Positions 10,194 through 18,493 of a stretch of DNA of 64,000 bases are shown piece by piece. The position numbers were made by a program, and so were the translations under genes. The notes under the pieces were generated by a model that ran no database searches, was not told the DNA's origin, and was given only the letters and a program-made list of their open reading frames with translations. How positions within the stretch are numbered: position 1 is the first letter of the stretch; every line of letters starts with the position of its first letter. The stretch comes from Pseudomonas rhizosphaerae. Its GTDB lineage: Bacteria; Pseudomonadota; Gammaproteobacteria; Pseudomonadales; Pseudomonadaceae. Location of the stretch: assembly GCF_000761155.1 (NCBI RefSeq), contig NZ_CP009533.1, positions 496,001 to 560,000 of the forward strand, read 5' to 3'.

Positions 10194-11444
10194 ATGGACA
10201 CAGGCAAGGGTTTCAAGGTGCTGGGCCCCGGTGAATTCAAGCGCATTCCGCTGCTCAGCGAAGACGGTGCTCCGGGCCAGTCGTATTACCAGGACGGAGT
10301 CGACGACTCTACCGTCGTGCGTGCTACCCGGGTGGTCTGGGCGGCGGTGGCGATGCTGCTGGCGTTCTTCGTCTGGGCCTTCTTCTTCGAGGTGGTGGAA
10401 GTGTCCACCGGTACCGGCAAGGTCATCCCCAGTTCGCGGGAACAAGTGATCCAGTCGCTGGAAGGCGGCATCGTTGCCGAGATGAACGTGAGCGAAGGGG
10501 CCATCGTCGAACGCGGGCAGGTGCTGGCCCAGCTCGATCCGACCAAGACCGAATCCAACTTTGGCGAAAGCGCAGCGAAGTACCGGGCCACGCTGGCCAG
10601 TGTGGCCCGCCTGCAGGCTGAAGTAGGGCTCAAACCGCTGAAATTTCCACCCGAGCTGAATGCCTATCCGGCACTGCTCAAGGCCGAAACCGAGCTGTAC
10701 AACGTCCGCCGTCGCGGTCTGGACGATTCGCTGGCCGGCATCAACGAGTCCCTGCGCCTGGTCCGCAGCGAATTGCAGATCACCGAAAACCTGGCCAGGA
10801 CCGGCGCCGCCAGCCGCGTCGAAGTCTTGCGGCTGAATCGGCAGCGCTCGGAACTGGAGCTCAAGCTCACCGAGGCCCGTTCAGACTATATGGTGCGTGC
10901 TCGCGAGGAACTGGCCAAGGCCAGTGCCGATGTCGAAACCCTCACCGCCGTGCTCAAGGGGCGCTCCGATTCAGTCTCGCGCCTGACCTTGCGCTCGCCG
11001 GTGCGAGGCATCGTCAAGGACATCGAGGTCACCACCATCGGTGGCGTGGTACCGCCCAACGGCCAACTGATGCAGATCGTGCCGCTGGACGAGCGCCTGT
11101 TGATCGAGGCCCGCATCTCACCCCGCGACATCGCGTTCATTCACCCCGACCAGCAGGCCAAGGTGAAGATCACTGCCTACGATTATTCGATCTACGGCGG
11201 GCTCGATGGCAAGGTCGTGACCATCTCGCCCGACACCATTCAGGATGAGGTCAAGCCAGAGGTGTTCTATTACCGGGTATTCATTCGCACCGATTCCGAT
11301 TCGCTGGAGAACAAGGCCGGGAAGAAGTTCGCCATCGTCCCCGGCATGATCGCCACGGTGGACATCACCACGGGCCACAAGACGGTATTGGATTACCTGA
11401 TCAAACCGCTGAACAGGGCCAAGGAAGCCCTGCGCGAGCGCTAG
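10194..11444 (+). CDS. HlyD-family periplasmic adaptor of the adhesin secretion system (LapC type)
   Basis: A 416-residue membrane-fusion protein linking the ABC transporter to the TolC-like channel. It has a short cytoplasmic N-terminus, one membrane helix (about residues 45-66), a lipoyl-like half (GTGKVIPSSREQVIQSLEGG, then DPTKTESNFGE), a coiled-coil hairpin rich in Arg/Glu/Leu (about 140-265), the second lipoyl half (LRSPVRGIVKDI) and a C-terminal beta domain ending in the family's PGMIATVDI stretch. The start is a clear ATG behind AAGGAGGGCAGGGCAA. It closes the adhesin/secretion set. Its TAG stop shares the palindrome CTAG with the stop of the convergent regulator. Confidence 0.92.
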   Translation: MDTGKGFKVLGPGEFKRIPLLSEDGAPGQSYYQDGVDDSTVVRATRVVWAAVAMLLAFFVWAFFFEVVEVSTGTGKVIPSSREQVIQSLEGGIVAEMNVSEGAIVERGQVLAQLDPTKTESNFGESAAKYRATLASVARLQAEVGLKPLKFPPELNAYPALLKAETELYNVRRRGLDDSLAGINESLRLVRSELQITENLARTGAASRVEVLRLNRQRSELELKLTEARSDYMVRAREELAKASADVETLTAVLKGRSDSVSRLTLRSPVRGIVKDIEVTTIGGVVPPNGQLMQIVPLDERLLIEARISPRDIAFIHPDQQAKVKITAYDYSIYGGLDGKVVTISPDTIQDEVKPEVFYYRVFIRTDSDSLENKAGKKFAIVPGMIATVDITTGHKTVLDYLIKPLNRAKEALRER

Positions 11445-11881
11445 CAACAGCAGCGGGGCTTGCCCGCCAGGCCCGTCGGCGATTTCCAGCTGGAGCAATA
11501 GGCCGCCCGCACCACTTGGGCCAGGCAGTAGCCGCGGTTGCGTACCGAACGGATCAGGCGTTCACCACCGCTGCATTGGCCAAACTTGCTTTGCAGGCGG
11601 CTCAGGGACATTTCCAGGCCGTTGTAGTGGCTGGGGTCCTTGCCCAGGCCGGCAATCAGCGCTTCCTTGCTGATCACCCGTTCGCTGCTGAAGGCCAGCA
11701 TGCTCAGTACCCAGCATTCGGTGCGGGTCAGGGCCACGCTGATGCCGTTCTGGGTGAGGGTGCAGTCGACATCGTTGAACCACCAGAAGCCGCGTGCCAG
11801 CTGCGCTTCGTCGGTTGTCTGGTGGGCGGTGTAGAGCTGATTGTTGACTGACGAAAATTTGTTGCCAAGGTCCGTAGGCAT
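11441..11881 (-). CDS. Stand-alone winged-helix (OmpR/PhoB-type) regulator with Cys-rich tail
   Basis: A 146-residue protein that is mostly one OmpR/PhoB-like winged helix (about residues 33-122). The helix-loop-helix segment is TECWVLSMLAFSSERVISKE and the wing hairpin is LIRSVRNRGYCLAQ. There is no receiver domain, so phosphorylation control is not evident. The C-terminus is cysteine-rich and ends in CCC, which could be a metal or redox site; this is inference. The ATG has AAGGA 8 nt upstream. The gene runs convergently into the adaptor gene (stops overlap) and sits with a second winged-helix regulator. Control of the adhesin locus is suggested only by position. Confidence 0.75.
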   Translation of the reverse strand: MPTDLGNKFSSVNNQLYTAHQTTDEAQLARGFWWFNDVDCTLTQNGISVALTRTECWVLSMLAFSSERVISKEALIAGLGKDPSHYNGLEMSLSRLQSKFGQCSGGERLIRSVRNRGYCLAQVVRAAYCSSWKSPTGLAGKPRCCC

Positions 11882-11987
11882 AGGGTCGTTCCTTCAAAAC
11901 GTAGAGCTGGAGCAATGTCGTATCACTCCAAGCCTAGTACGCCGTGAAAAAACCGCCAATGGCCATCGGTCTGGTGAACACCGCTTT

Positions 11988-12713
11988 TCAGTGCAAAGCG
12001 CTGGGCGGAGGTGAGATGCACCCGCGGTTCAGGCGGTAGCCGCTGCCGCGCACACTCTGGATCACGTTGGTGCCGAAGACTTTCCGAATGCTGCTGCGCA
12101 GGCGACTGACGAATTTTTCCACCACACGCACGTCGTACATCCGCAGGTTCAACCCGAGCAACTGCGCCAAGTCGTCGAAGCTGAGTTGGTGCTGGGGCGC
12201 GTACAGCAGCGCCAGCACCACTTGGACCTGTACGAAGGTCAGGTCCAGCCGCCGCGTTTCATCTTCCAGGCACAGGCGCGCAGGGTCCACCACGGGCGGC
12301 GCCAGGTTCCAGTAGTCCGGGTTCTGGAACAGCTCGACGTAGAACGTCTCGCGCTCCGGCTCCGCGTTCGGTAGGCGCAAAACATGGTCGGCTCCTGCCT
12401 GCTGATAGGCCTGGCGAATGGACGGATCGGCGCCCGTCAGCGCCACCAGCACCGAGGCCCAGGTGTTGCCGCGACGGATGTCGTCGACCCAGCGCACGCC
12501 TTTCTGGCGTTCACCACGGCCAGGCTCGACGAGAATGACCTTGTGCCGGCTTTTTTCGTAGTCGAACGTGGGTTGCAGTTCGGGTTGCAGACCTTCGACG
12601 GGCAGGGAGAGGGGGTTGAGGTAGCGCTCCAGCGATTGGCTCTGTGAGGTATCGGTGCAAAGCATGAGAAGACAGGGTTCGAGCGGGTGAAACAGTGCAG
12701 CCAAAACATCCAT
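11988..12713 (-). CDS. Winged-helix transcriptional regulator with degenerate receiver-like N-terminus
   Basis: A 241-residue protein. Residues 12-125 resemble a receiver fold (VILVEPGRG, SVLVALTGADPSIRQAY) but lack the acidic pocket and a phosphorylatable Asp in the usual place. Residues 140-230 form an OmpR-type winged helix with a clear wing motif (NVIQSVRGSGYRLNRG). I chose the ATG at 12713 because AAGGA sits 9 nt before it; the in-frame ATG at 12722 directly abuts that sequence. It is divergent from the glutamine-synthetase-like gene (208 bp) and 106 bp upstream of the smaller regulator. Targets cannot be named from sequence. Confidence 0.75.
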   Translation of the reverse strand: MDVLAALFHPLEPCLLMLCTDTSQSQSLERYLNPLSLPVEGLQPELQPTFDYEKSRHKVILVEPGRGERQKGVRWVDDIRRGNTWASVLVALTGADPSIRQAYQQAGADHVLRLPNAEPERETFYVELFQNPDYWNLAPPVVDPARLCLEDETRRLDLTFVQVQVVLALLYAPQHQLSFDDLAQLLGLNLRMYDVRVVEKFVSRLRSSIRKVFGTNVIQSVRGSGYRLNRGCISPPPSALH

Positions 12714-12921
12714 GTGTATCATTCCTTCTGTTCGCCGAGCCGGCGGACAAGGCGCAGCATCAAGCTGCCTGGATCCAACATGTACACTGTGTACTGGCGC
12801 TACGCTATCGGCAAGCGACTTTGGTCGTAGTCCTCCTTTGCAGATGGCTTGTCACGCGCCTGCCCGGTTGAGTATTTTGTCTGCATCGCCGCCTGCGGCA
12901 TTCAGCATCAAGGACAGAAAC

Positions 12922-14265
12922 ATGAGTAGCGAAGGACTGCGTACGCTCGCCGAGCGTCTGCACGGTGTCGACGAAATCGAATGCGTCACCCCCGACCTGA
13001 ACGGCGTACCGCGCGGCAAGGTCATGACCGCAGAAGGCTTCCTGGAAGGGCGGCGCCTGCAACTGGCCAGCGGCGTGTTGCTGCAGTGCATCATGGGCGG
13101 CTACCCGCCGAGCCGCTACTACGGTGCCGACGATGGTGACGTCGCGCTGGTGCCCGACCTGAACCGGTTGCATCGCCTGCCGTGGAGCGAGCCGGCCCGT
13201 GCGTGGGTCATCTGCGATGCGCAGGAGCTGACCGGAGGCTTCTCCCCCCTGTCCACGCGCGGTCTGCTGCAGACGGTCCTGGCCCGCTACACCCGTCTGG
13301 GCCTGGCGCCGGTGGTGGCCACCGAGCTGGAATTTTTCGTGTTTGCTGCCAACCCCGACCCGTCGTTGCCGTTCCAGGCGCCGATCGGGCTGGATGGCCG
13401 GCGCGAGGACGGCAGCAGTGCGTTCAGCGTGGCTTCCAACAACGGCTTGCGGCCGTTCTTCACCGAGGTCTACCGCTGCATGGCGGCGATGGGCCTGCCG
13501 CGCGACACGGTGATGCATGAAATGGGCGTCAGCCAGTTCGAGATCAACCTGCTGCACGGCGATCCGCTGCTGCTGGCCGACCAGACCTTCCTGTTCAAGC
13601 ACCTGCTCAAGGAAGTCGCGCTCAAGCACGGGCTCAGCGTGGTGTGCATGGCCAAGCCGCTGGCGCGGGTGGCCGGCAGTTCGATGCACATACACCAGAG
13701 CGTGGTGGCGCAGGACAGCGGCCTGAATATGTTCAACGACGCGCACGACCAGCCCACCGATACCTTCCGCCACTTCATCGGCGGGCAACAGGCGGCCATG
13801 GCCGATTTCACGGCGCTGCTGGCGCCCAACGTGAACTCCTACCAACGCCTGTGCCAGCCTTATGCGTCGCCGAACAACGCCTGCTGGTCCCACGACAATC
13901 GCGCCGCCGGGCTGCGCATACCGGCCAGCGCGGCAAGTGCGCGCAGGGTCGAGAACCGCCTGCCGGGCGCCGATGCCAATCCTTACCTGGCCATCGCTGC
14001 CAGCCTTGCTGCAGGTCTGCATGGTATCGAACAGCGGCTCGAGCCATCGGCGCCTTTGCAGGGCGACATTGCGGTGCCCGACGAATTGTCTTTGCCATGT
14101 ACCTTGCACGCGGCTTTGGAGCGTCTGAATCGCAGCCCGTTGGCCAGGGAACTGTTCGGCAATGTGTTCATCGAAGGCTACATTGCGACCAAGACCCTGG
14201 AACTGGCGAGTTTTTTCGACGAAATCACTCCCTGGGAGCGCCGGGTGCTGGCGGCCCAGGCTTGA
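12922..14265 (+). CDS. Glutamine synthetase family protein (gamma-glutamyl-amine ligase-like)
   Basis: A 447-residue protein with the full glutamine synthetase fold: an N-terminal beta-grasp part (ECVTPDLNGVPRGK) and a catalytic barrel with ATELEFFVF, HEMGVSQFEIN, the SSMHIHQSV histidine segment, NRAAGLRIP and a final EGYIATK. These carry the metal- and ATP-binding residues of the family. Length and divergence from GlnA fit the PuuA/GlnA3-like group, which glutamylates polyamines or other amines. The substrate is unknown. I chose the ATG at 12922, preceded by AAGGAC, because the further upstream open frame has no homologous sequence. The MFS gene downstream could move a related substrate, but that is only context. 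Confidence 0.88.
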   Translation: MSSEGLRTLAERLHGVDEIECVTPDLNGVPRGKVMTAEGFLEGRRLQLASGVLLQCIMGGYPPSRYYGADDGDVALVPDLNRLHRLPWSEPARAWVICDAQELTGGFSPLSTRGLLQTVLARYTRLGLAPVVATELEFFVFAANPDPSLPFQAPIGLDGRREDGSSAFSVASNNGLRPFFTEVYRCMAAMGLPRDTVMHEMGVSQFEINLLHGDPLLLADQTFLFKHLLKEVALKHGLSVVCMAKPLARVAGSSMHIHQSVVAQDSGLNMFNDAHDQPTDTFRHFIGGQQAAMADFTALLAPNVNSYQRLCQPYASPNNACWSHDNRAAGLRIPASAASARRVENRLPGADANPYLAIAASLAAGLHGIEQRLEPSAPLQGDIAVPDELSLPCTLHAALERLNRSPLARELFGNVFIEGYIATKTLELASFFDEITPWERRVLAAQA

Positions 14266-14380
14266 TCCTGCAACAGCGTGAATTCAGGTGACGATCCTTT
14301 CCCGTAGCGGTCAGCCGCGGTTTAGGAGAGATCGTCGCCCGTGACCTGATCGTTCCGACCTCCTTTACCGCGGACCTGTA

Positions 14381-15682
14381 ATGCGCCAAATCTGGAAAAA
14401 CTTTCGAGCCCTGTATTTCGCCTCACTGATGATGCTGATCGGCTCCGGTCTGTTGAGCACCTACCTGGCCCTGCGCCTGTCGGCCGAGCAGGTCGACAGC
14501 CTGTGGGTCGGCGCCCTGATGGCCGCCAACTATTTCGGTCTGGCGCTGGGCGGCAAGATCGGTCACCGACTGATCGCGCGTGTCGGCCATATCCGCGCCT
14601 ATGCCACCTGCGCCGGTATCGTTGGCGCCGCCGTGCTGGGCCATGGCCTGGTGAACTACCTGCCTGCCTGGCTGTTCCTGCGGGTCATCGTCGGCCTGGG
14701 CATGATGTGCCAGTACATGGTGATCGAAAGCTGGCTCAACGAGCAGGCCGACACCAAGCAGCGCGGGGCGGTGTTCAGCGGCTACATGATCGCCTCCTAC
14801 CTGGGCCTGGTGCTGGGCCAGCTGATTCTGGTGGTGCACCCGCAACTGGGCCTGGAACTGCTCATGCTGGTCGCGCTGTGCTTCGCCCTGTGCCTGGTGC
14901 CGGTGGCCCTGACCCGACGGATTCACCCGGCGCCCATGCACCCGGCGCCCATGGAGCCGCGCTTCTTCATCAGCCGCGTGCCGCAGTCGCTGAGCACCGT
15001 GCTGGGCTCGGGCCTGATCGTCGGCTCGTTTTACGGCCTGGCACCCCTGTATGCCTCGCAGCAAGGGCTGAGCACCGAGCAGGTGGGTTTGTTCATGGGC
15101 TCGTGCATCTTTGCCGGTCTGCTGGTGCAGTGGCCATTGGGTTGGTTGTCGGACCGCTACGACCGTGCCCTGCTGATCCGCTGTGTGGCCGTCGGTATCG
15201 CCATCGCCGCACTGCCCCTGGCGTTGATTCCGGCCGTGCCGCTGGAAGTGCTGTTCGCCGCCGGCTTCCTGGTGTCGTTGCTGCAGTTCTCGCTGTACCC
15301 ACTGGCCGTGGCGTTTTCCAACGACCACGTCGAAGCCGATCGACGTGTCTCATTGACCGCCATGCTGCTGGTGACCTATGGGGTGGGTGCCTGTATCGGG
15401 CCACTGGTGGCAGGGGTGTTGATGAAGCAGTTCGGCAGCCAGATGCTGTATGCCTTTTTCAGTTTCTTCGCCGTGGTGCTGGTGTGGCGAATCCGGCCCA
15501 AGGCGGTCACCAACCTGCATGTGGTCGACGATGCGCCGTTGCATCACGTGGCGATGCCGGCGGCCAACTCGCCACTTGCGGCTGCCCTGGACCCTCGTGT
15601 GGACGAGCACATGGTGCAGGAACAGATGCAGAACACCGAGCCAGCCGAGCCCGCCGAGGAAGAGCCGGCCAAGGCCGTCTAG
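14381..15682 (+). CDS. MFS transporter, YcaD-like
   Basis: A 433-residue permease with about 12 hydrophobic helices in two halves. The cytoplasmic loop GGKIGHRLIARVGHIR after helix 2 and GWLSDRYDRALLIR in the second half are the paired MFS A-like motifs. The segment MVIESWLNEQADTKQRG is typical of the YcaD/YfkF group. Residues 390-433 form an acidic Glu/Pro/Ala tail, probably cytoplasmic. Between the halves a 15-bp sequence is tandemly duplicated (14924-14953) and encodes HPAPM twice. The substrate cannot be inferred. It is 115 bp after the glutamine-synthetase-like gene and converges on flgZ, with a strong hairpin between them. Confidence 0.85.
   Translation: MRQIWKNFRALYFASLMMLIGSGLLSTYLALRLSAEQVDSLWVGALMAANYFGLALGGKIGHRLIARVGHIRAYATCAGIVGAAVLGHGLVNYLPAWLFLRVIVGLGMMCQYMVIESWLNEQADTKQRGAVFSGYMIASYLGLVLGQLILVVHPQLGLELLMLVALCFALCLVPVALTRRIHPAPMHPAPMEPRFFISRVPQSLSTVLGSGLIVGSFYGLAPLYASQQGLSTEQVGLFMGSCIFAGLLVQWPLGWLSDRYDRALLIRCVAVGIAIAALPLALIPAVPLEVLFAAGFLVSLLQFSLYPLAVAFSNDHVEADRRVSLTAMLLVTYGVGACIGPLVAGVLMKQFGSQMLYAFFSFFAVVLVWRIRPKAVTNLHVVDDAPLHHVAMPAANSPLAAALDPRVDEHMVQEQMQNTEPAEPAEEEPAKAV
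14924..14953 (+). repeat. 15-bp perfect tandem duplication inside the MFS gene
   Basis: CACCCGGCGCCCATG occurs twice back to back and adds five residues (HPAPM) to the central loop. The reading frame is kept. It looks like a recent slippage event. Confidence 0.85.
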
Positions 15683-15690
15683 AGAACTGC

Positions 15691-15715
15691 CAGGCCGCGC
15701 GTGGCGCGCGGCCTG
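15691..15715. terminator. Hairpin between convergent MFS gene and flgZ
   Basis: A perfect 11-bp stem (CAGGCCGCGCG / CGCGCGGCCTG) with a 3-nt loop lies in the 36-bp gap between two convergent genes. It has no long T-run on either side, so it is a likely bidirectional transcript end rather than a textbook terminator. Confidence 0.5.
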
Positions 15716-15718
15716 TGG

Positions 15719-16465
15719 TCAGAAATCGTCTCTGTCGAAGCGCTGTGCGTCGCGTTGCAACTGATGCACGAAGCGTTCGATCTGGCGCTGCACCAAGCCG
15801 GGAATGTTGTGGAAACGCACGCCCACGAACGTGGTGTCGATGCGTTCCTCGAAATGCAGATGGCGCAACTCGACCGGCGTGGTCATGGCGCCGAAGGGCA
15901 GGGCGGCGGCGAAGCGCTCGTAGATCTGACCCAGTTGCAGGCGCTCGCTGATGTCGCCCTCGAAACGCAGCTTGCAACCATGAGCCGAGATGTCCAGCAG
16001 CTTGCCGACCAGGGTGTTCTTCAGCCGGGAGCCGGCGATTTCCACGTCCACCAGTTGCGACAGCTTGAGCGCAGCGCGGAAGGCGTTGCGCCGCTGGTGG
16101 TAGACCACCTGGCCTGGCAGCGCGCCCACGTAGCATCGACCGCATTCTTTCTGGGTGATGGTCCAGGCGCCCTGGCTTTCCCACGCCACGCGCACACCGT
16201 CATGAAAGCCTTCTACCTTGAACGGCTCGCCCGCCTCCAGGTACTTCTCGCCTTCACGGGGGATCATTTCATCGAGAACGATGCGCAGGTTGTCCCGGTC
16301 CACTTCCACCAGAAAACTCTGACAGCGCAAGGTGCGTTCGTGGAAGGTGATGATCAGGGGGTCATGGGCTTCCTGGAGCATGCGCAGGTTGCCCGCGACT
16401 TCCAGCGGCGTGGCCAGCACTTTGGGCGGTTGCGGAGCGTCTTCCACGTTCGATGCGTTTGACAC
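15719..16465 (-). CDS. flgZ: FlgZ, YcgR-like PilZ protein (c-di-GMP flagellar brake)
   Basis: A 248-residue protein with an N-terminal YcgR domain (about residues 15-118) and a C-terminal PilZ domain (about 122-240). The c-di-GMP-binding signatures are intact: RRNAFR at 125-130 (RxxxR) and DISAHG at 158-163 (D/NxSxxG). In Pseudomonas this protein binds c-di-GMP and restrains swimming by acting at the motor. Its position downstream of flgM-flgN agrees with the known flgMNZ arrangement. A 245-bp gap with an inverted REP pair separates it from flgN, so its expression may be partly uncoupled from the sigma-28 promoter. Confidence 0.93.
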   Translation of the reverse strand: MSNASNVEDAPQPPKVLATPLEVAGNLRMLQEAHDPLIITFHERTLRCQSFLVEVDRDNLRIVLDEMIPREGEKYLEAGEPFKVEGFHDGVRVAWESQGAWTITQKECGRCYVGALPGQVVYHQRRNAFRAALKLSQLVDVEIAGSRLKNTLVGKLLDISAHGCKLRFEGDISERLQLGQIYERFAAALPFGAMTTPVELRHLHFEERIDTTFVGVRFHNIPGLVQRQIERFVHQLQRDAQRFDRDDF

Positions 16466-16580
16466 GTTCTTGTCTACTCCGGGAAGCGCCGACTGCGCAG
16501 GTGCGGCATTCTGCCAGCTCGTTGAGAAGGTTTAAAGATGGCTGGCGCGCATTGCGTTTTTGCCACTGGCACCGCATTTG

Positions 16581-16697
16581 CCGCCGACGCGGCTCGCGCC
16601 GCTGCTACAGGGACCACGATCACTGTAGATACTCTGACACCGTGATTGTGGCTGGTGTACCAGGAACCCTGTAGCAGCGGCGCGAGCCGCGTCCGGC
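16581..16697. repeat. REP-like inverted pair between flgN and flgZ
   Basis: A GC-rich element at 16581-16610 recurs as its reverse complement at 16669-16697, with about 58 bp between. The core is GCCGACGCGGCTCGCG. The same family occurs again at 33417-33627. This is the layout of REP doublets (BIME-like) in Pseudomonas intergenic DNA. It sits inside the presumed flgM-flgN-flgZ transcript. The rest of the 16466-16710 gap shows no gene. Confidence 0.85.
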
Positions 16698-16710
16698 AGC
16701 AACGCACCAC

Positions 16711-17178
16711 TCAAGCCTGGCTCAGGGCACGATACGTGGCCATTTTCGAGGTCGACCCACGGCTGTTGTAGAGCGACGGCGGCTCGGCGCCGGTGATGAT
16801 GCGGATCTGGTTGGCAGTGGCCACCTGCTGACGCACGATACCCTGGCCAACCTGCGCATTGATCGCCTGGCACTGCGACAGCAACTGGCTCAACGAATCG
16901 CCACGTTCCAACAACGCATCGCCCAGGTGCGACTGACGTGCCAGCGCCTGCAACCCTTCGCGATCGGCTGACAAACCAAGCTGCACGAGCAGTTGGCTGC
17001 GCCGGCGTCCATTCTGTTCGAGCAACACGATCAACGACTGCTTCTGCGCCAGAATCGTTTCCAGAAGCTCCATGTCGCGGCTCTGCAAGGCCAGCGACTC
17101 GTCGCGCAGCAACTCGAGCAGTTGCCCTGCGTACGGGAGGTCTTCTTCAATCAGCTGCAACAGCGTTTGATCGTGCAT
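16711..17178 (-). CDS. flgN: FlgN, export chaperone for FlgK and FlgL
   Basis: A 155-residue, largely helical, Leu/Gln-rich protein with the FlgN layout: an acidic helical start (DQTLLQLIEEDLPYAGQLLELL), a long central helix (ETILAQKQSLIVLLEQNGRRRSQLL is split over the bend) and a polar C-terminus with NQIRIITG and SLYNSRG. FlgN escorts the hook-filament junction proteins FlgK and FlgL, encoded at 28548-32205, to the export gate. It starts 49 bp downstream of flgM and is presumably co-transcribed from the sigma-28 promoter before flgM. Confidence 0.9.
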   Translation of the reverse strand: MHDQTLLQLIEEDLPYAGQLLELLRDESLALQSRDMELLETILAQKQSLIVLLEQNGRRRSQLLVQLGLSADREGLQALARQSHLGDALLERGDSLSQLLSQCQAINAQVGQGIVRQQVATANQIRIITGAEPPSLYNSRGSTSKMATYRALSQA

Positions 17179-17227
17179 GGTAAGCCCTGGCGTTGACGCG
17201 TCCAGAAGCCCCGGCGCCTAGACTGGA

Positions 17228-17533
17228 CTAGCGCTGGGCTTCGAAGTTGAGCATTTTGCTGGCAACGCGCTCGCTGTCGACTTTATAGCTACCCTCGGCG
17301 ATGGCCTGTTTGAGCTCGGCGACGCGGGCGCTGTTGACAGTGGGCTGATCGCTCAGCTTGTCGGTGATTTTCTGCATTTGCTGGGCCTGATCGCTCAAAG
17401 TGACCGGTTCCCCGCTCTTCACGGCTGGCGTGCTGGGCACGGTCGTGTCGGCGGCCACTTCCTTGGCAGTGCCGGTACGTGATGCACCCTGCACTGAAGG
17501 CGAGCTTCCTACTCGGTTGAAGTCGATAACCAT
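17228..17533 (-). CDS. flgM: FlgM, anti-sigma-28 factor
   Basis: A 101-residue protein with a disordered, Ser/Thr/Ala-rich N-terminal half that carries the export signal, and the conserved C-terminal FliA-binding helices ([38 protein letters not shown]). It sequesters FliA until the hook is finished and is then secreted through the flagellar export apparatus. It has its own sigma-28 promoter, which gives feedback. In P. aeruginosa its activity is linked to the HptB/HsbR/HsbA pathway; that module is present here at 48784-51269. Confidence 0.95.
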   Translation of the reverse strand: MVIDFNRVGSSPSVQGASRTGTAKEVAADTTVPSTPAVKSGEPVTLSDQAQQMQKITDKLSDQPTVNSARVAELKQAIAEGSYKVDSERVASKMLNFEAQR

Positions 17534-17569
17534 TGTTGTGAACCCCTGGGTATTTGGACGCTTGCCTTG

Positions 17570-17596
17570 TTTTCGGCCAAATCCCGATTAACTTTA
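17570..17596 (-). promoter_or_regulatory. Sigma-28 (FliA) promoter of flgM-flgN
   Basis: Read on the minus strand: TAAAGTTA, 11 nt, GCCGAAAA. This fits the sigma-28 consensus (TAAAGTTT-N11-GCCGATAA) with exact spacing. It lies 37 bp upstream of the flgM start codon. The rest of the 149-bp flgA-flgM gap shows nothing further. Confidence 0.85.
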
Positions 17597-17682
17597 GGCG
17601 CAATTTCGCAAATGCCCGATGCGGCGGCGACGGGCGCGTATAGCCCCCTAGTGTAGGAAAACTCCTGTTCGCCGACCAGCTT

Positions 17683-18435
17683 TTACATCGCCACTTCCAC
17701 CTGTCCGGGGCCGGTGATCCGCGCCTTGACCACGCGTTTGGAGTTCAGGTTGCGCACGCGGATCTGCTCGCTCATCCCACCCTGGGCCAGCGCCTCGCCC
17801 GGCATGCGCACCGCCAGGGTGCCGCTGCGGGCGATGATCACCACCTGGTCACCCTTGAGCACGAGGGCTTGCTGCTCCAGGAATACCGGCGTCAGCACCT
17901 GGTCGATAACCGTCGGTCGGATCAGCTTCATGCCCACGGCCTCGTCGACCGAGACCAGGAAGCCTTGACCCATGGCACCGATGTCGCGCTCGCGCAGCGC
18001 CACGTCGGCTTCGGTCAGCACGCTGTCACGCTTGAGCGGCCGGGTGGTGGTTACTACCTCGCGGAACAGCCGGACCTGCGCCGGAACGAATACCGTCCAT
18101 GGCGCGCCGCCCTCGCAGCGCACGCGCACGGTGACCCGGCCCAGGGGTTGCGCCGGGCTTTCCAGGGTCGCCGACAGCTGCCGGTCGCACCCCGGCATGC
18201 GCAGCCGTGGGTCGAGGTTGTTCACTTCGATCTCGTAACGGCCCTGGATTTGCGAGGTCGCCAGATAATCTTCAACGGTGAACTCAAGAAAACCCTGGGT
18301 GACACCGATAAGCTGTTCGGGCAATGTGACATTGTCGGCGCGCGCCGCACTGCCGAGCACCGCGCCACCCACCGTGGCAATGGCCCAGAATAAATACGCA
18401 GCGATGTGTCGAGAAACTGTCGTTTTTGCGTTCAT
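17683..18435 (-). CDS. flgA: FlgA, P-ring assembly chaperone
   Basis: A 250-residue periplasmic protein with a signal peptide (hydrophobic core, GSAARA-D cleavage near residue 33) and a C-terminal SAF/ChapFlgA domain (about 125-248). The conserved segments are RPLKRDSVLTEADV, VDEAVGMKLIRPT, LKGDQVVIIARSGTLAVRMPGE and RVRNLNSKRVVKARI. It assists FlgI polymerisation into the P ring around the rod. It is divergent from cheV with only 58 bp between start codons, so the promoters must face away within a very short region. It lies 149 bp upstream of flgM. Confidence 0.95.
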   Translation of the reverse strand: MNAKTTVSRHIAAYLFWAIATVGGAVLGSAARADNVTLPEQLIGVTQGFLEFTVEDYLATSQIQGRYEIEVNNLDPRLRMPGCDRQLSATLESPAQPLGRVTVRVRCEGGAPWTVFVPAQVRLFREVVTTTRPLKRDSVLTEADVALRERDIGAMGQGFLVSVDEAVGMKLIRPTVIDQVLTPVFLEQQALVLKGDQVVIIARSGTLAVRMPGEALAQGGMSEQIRVRNLNSKRVVKARITGPGQVEVAM

Positions 18436-18493
18436 GCAGTGCTAATAGCAAGGCCCGTGCCGATTTCGAGCGGGTCGCAAGAGGAGTTTGGGC

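Noticed and set aside
12712..12921. N-terminal extension of the glutamine-synthetase-like gene
   Set aside because: The extension is non-homologous, lies in the divergent promoter region, and the internal ATG has a proper ribosome-binding site.
14284..14368. Inverted words (GACGATC/GATCGTC, CAGGT/ACCTG) before the MFS gene, considered as a riboswitch
   Set aside because: Pairing is short and interrupted, with no match to a riboswitch core I know.
18459..18466. GCCGATTT upstream of cheV as a sigma-28 -10
   Set aside because: No acceptable -35 at the required distance.
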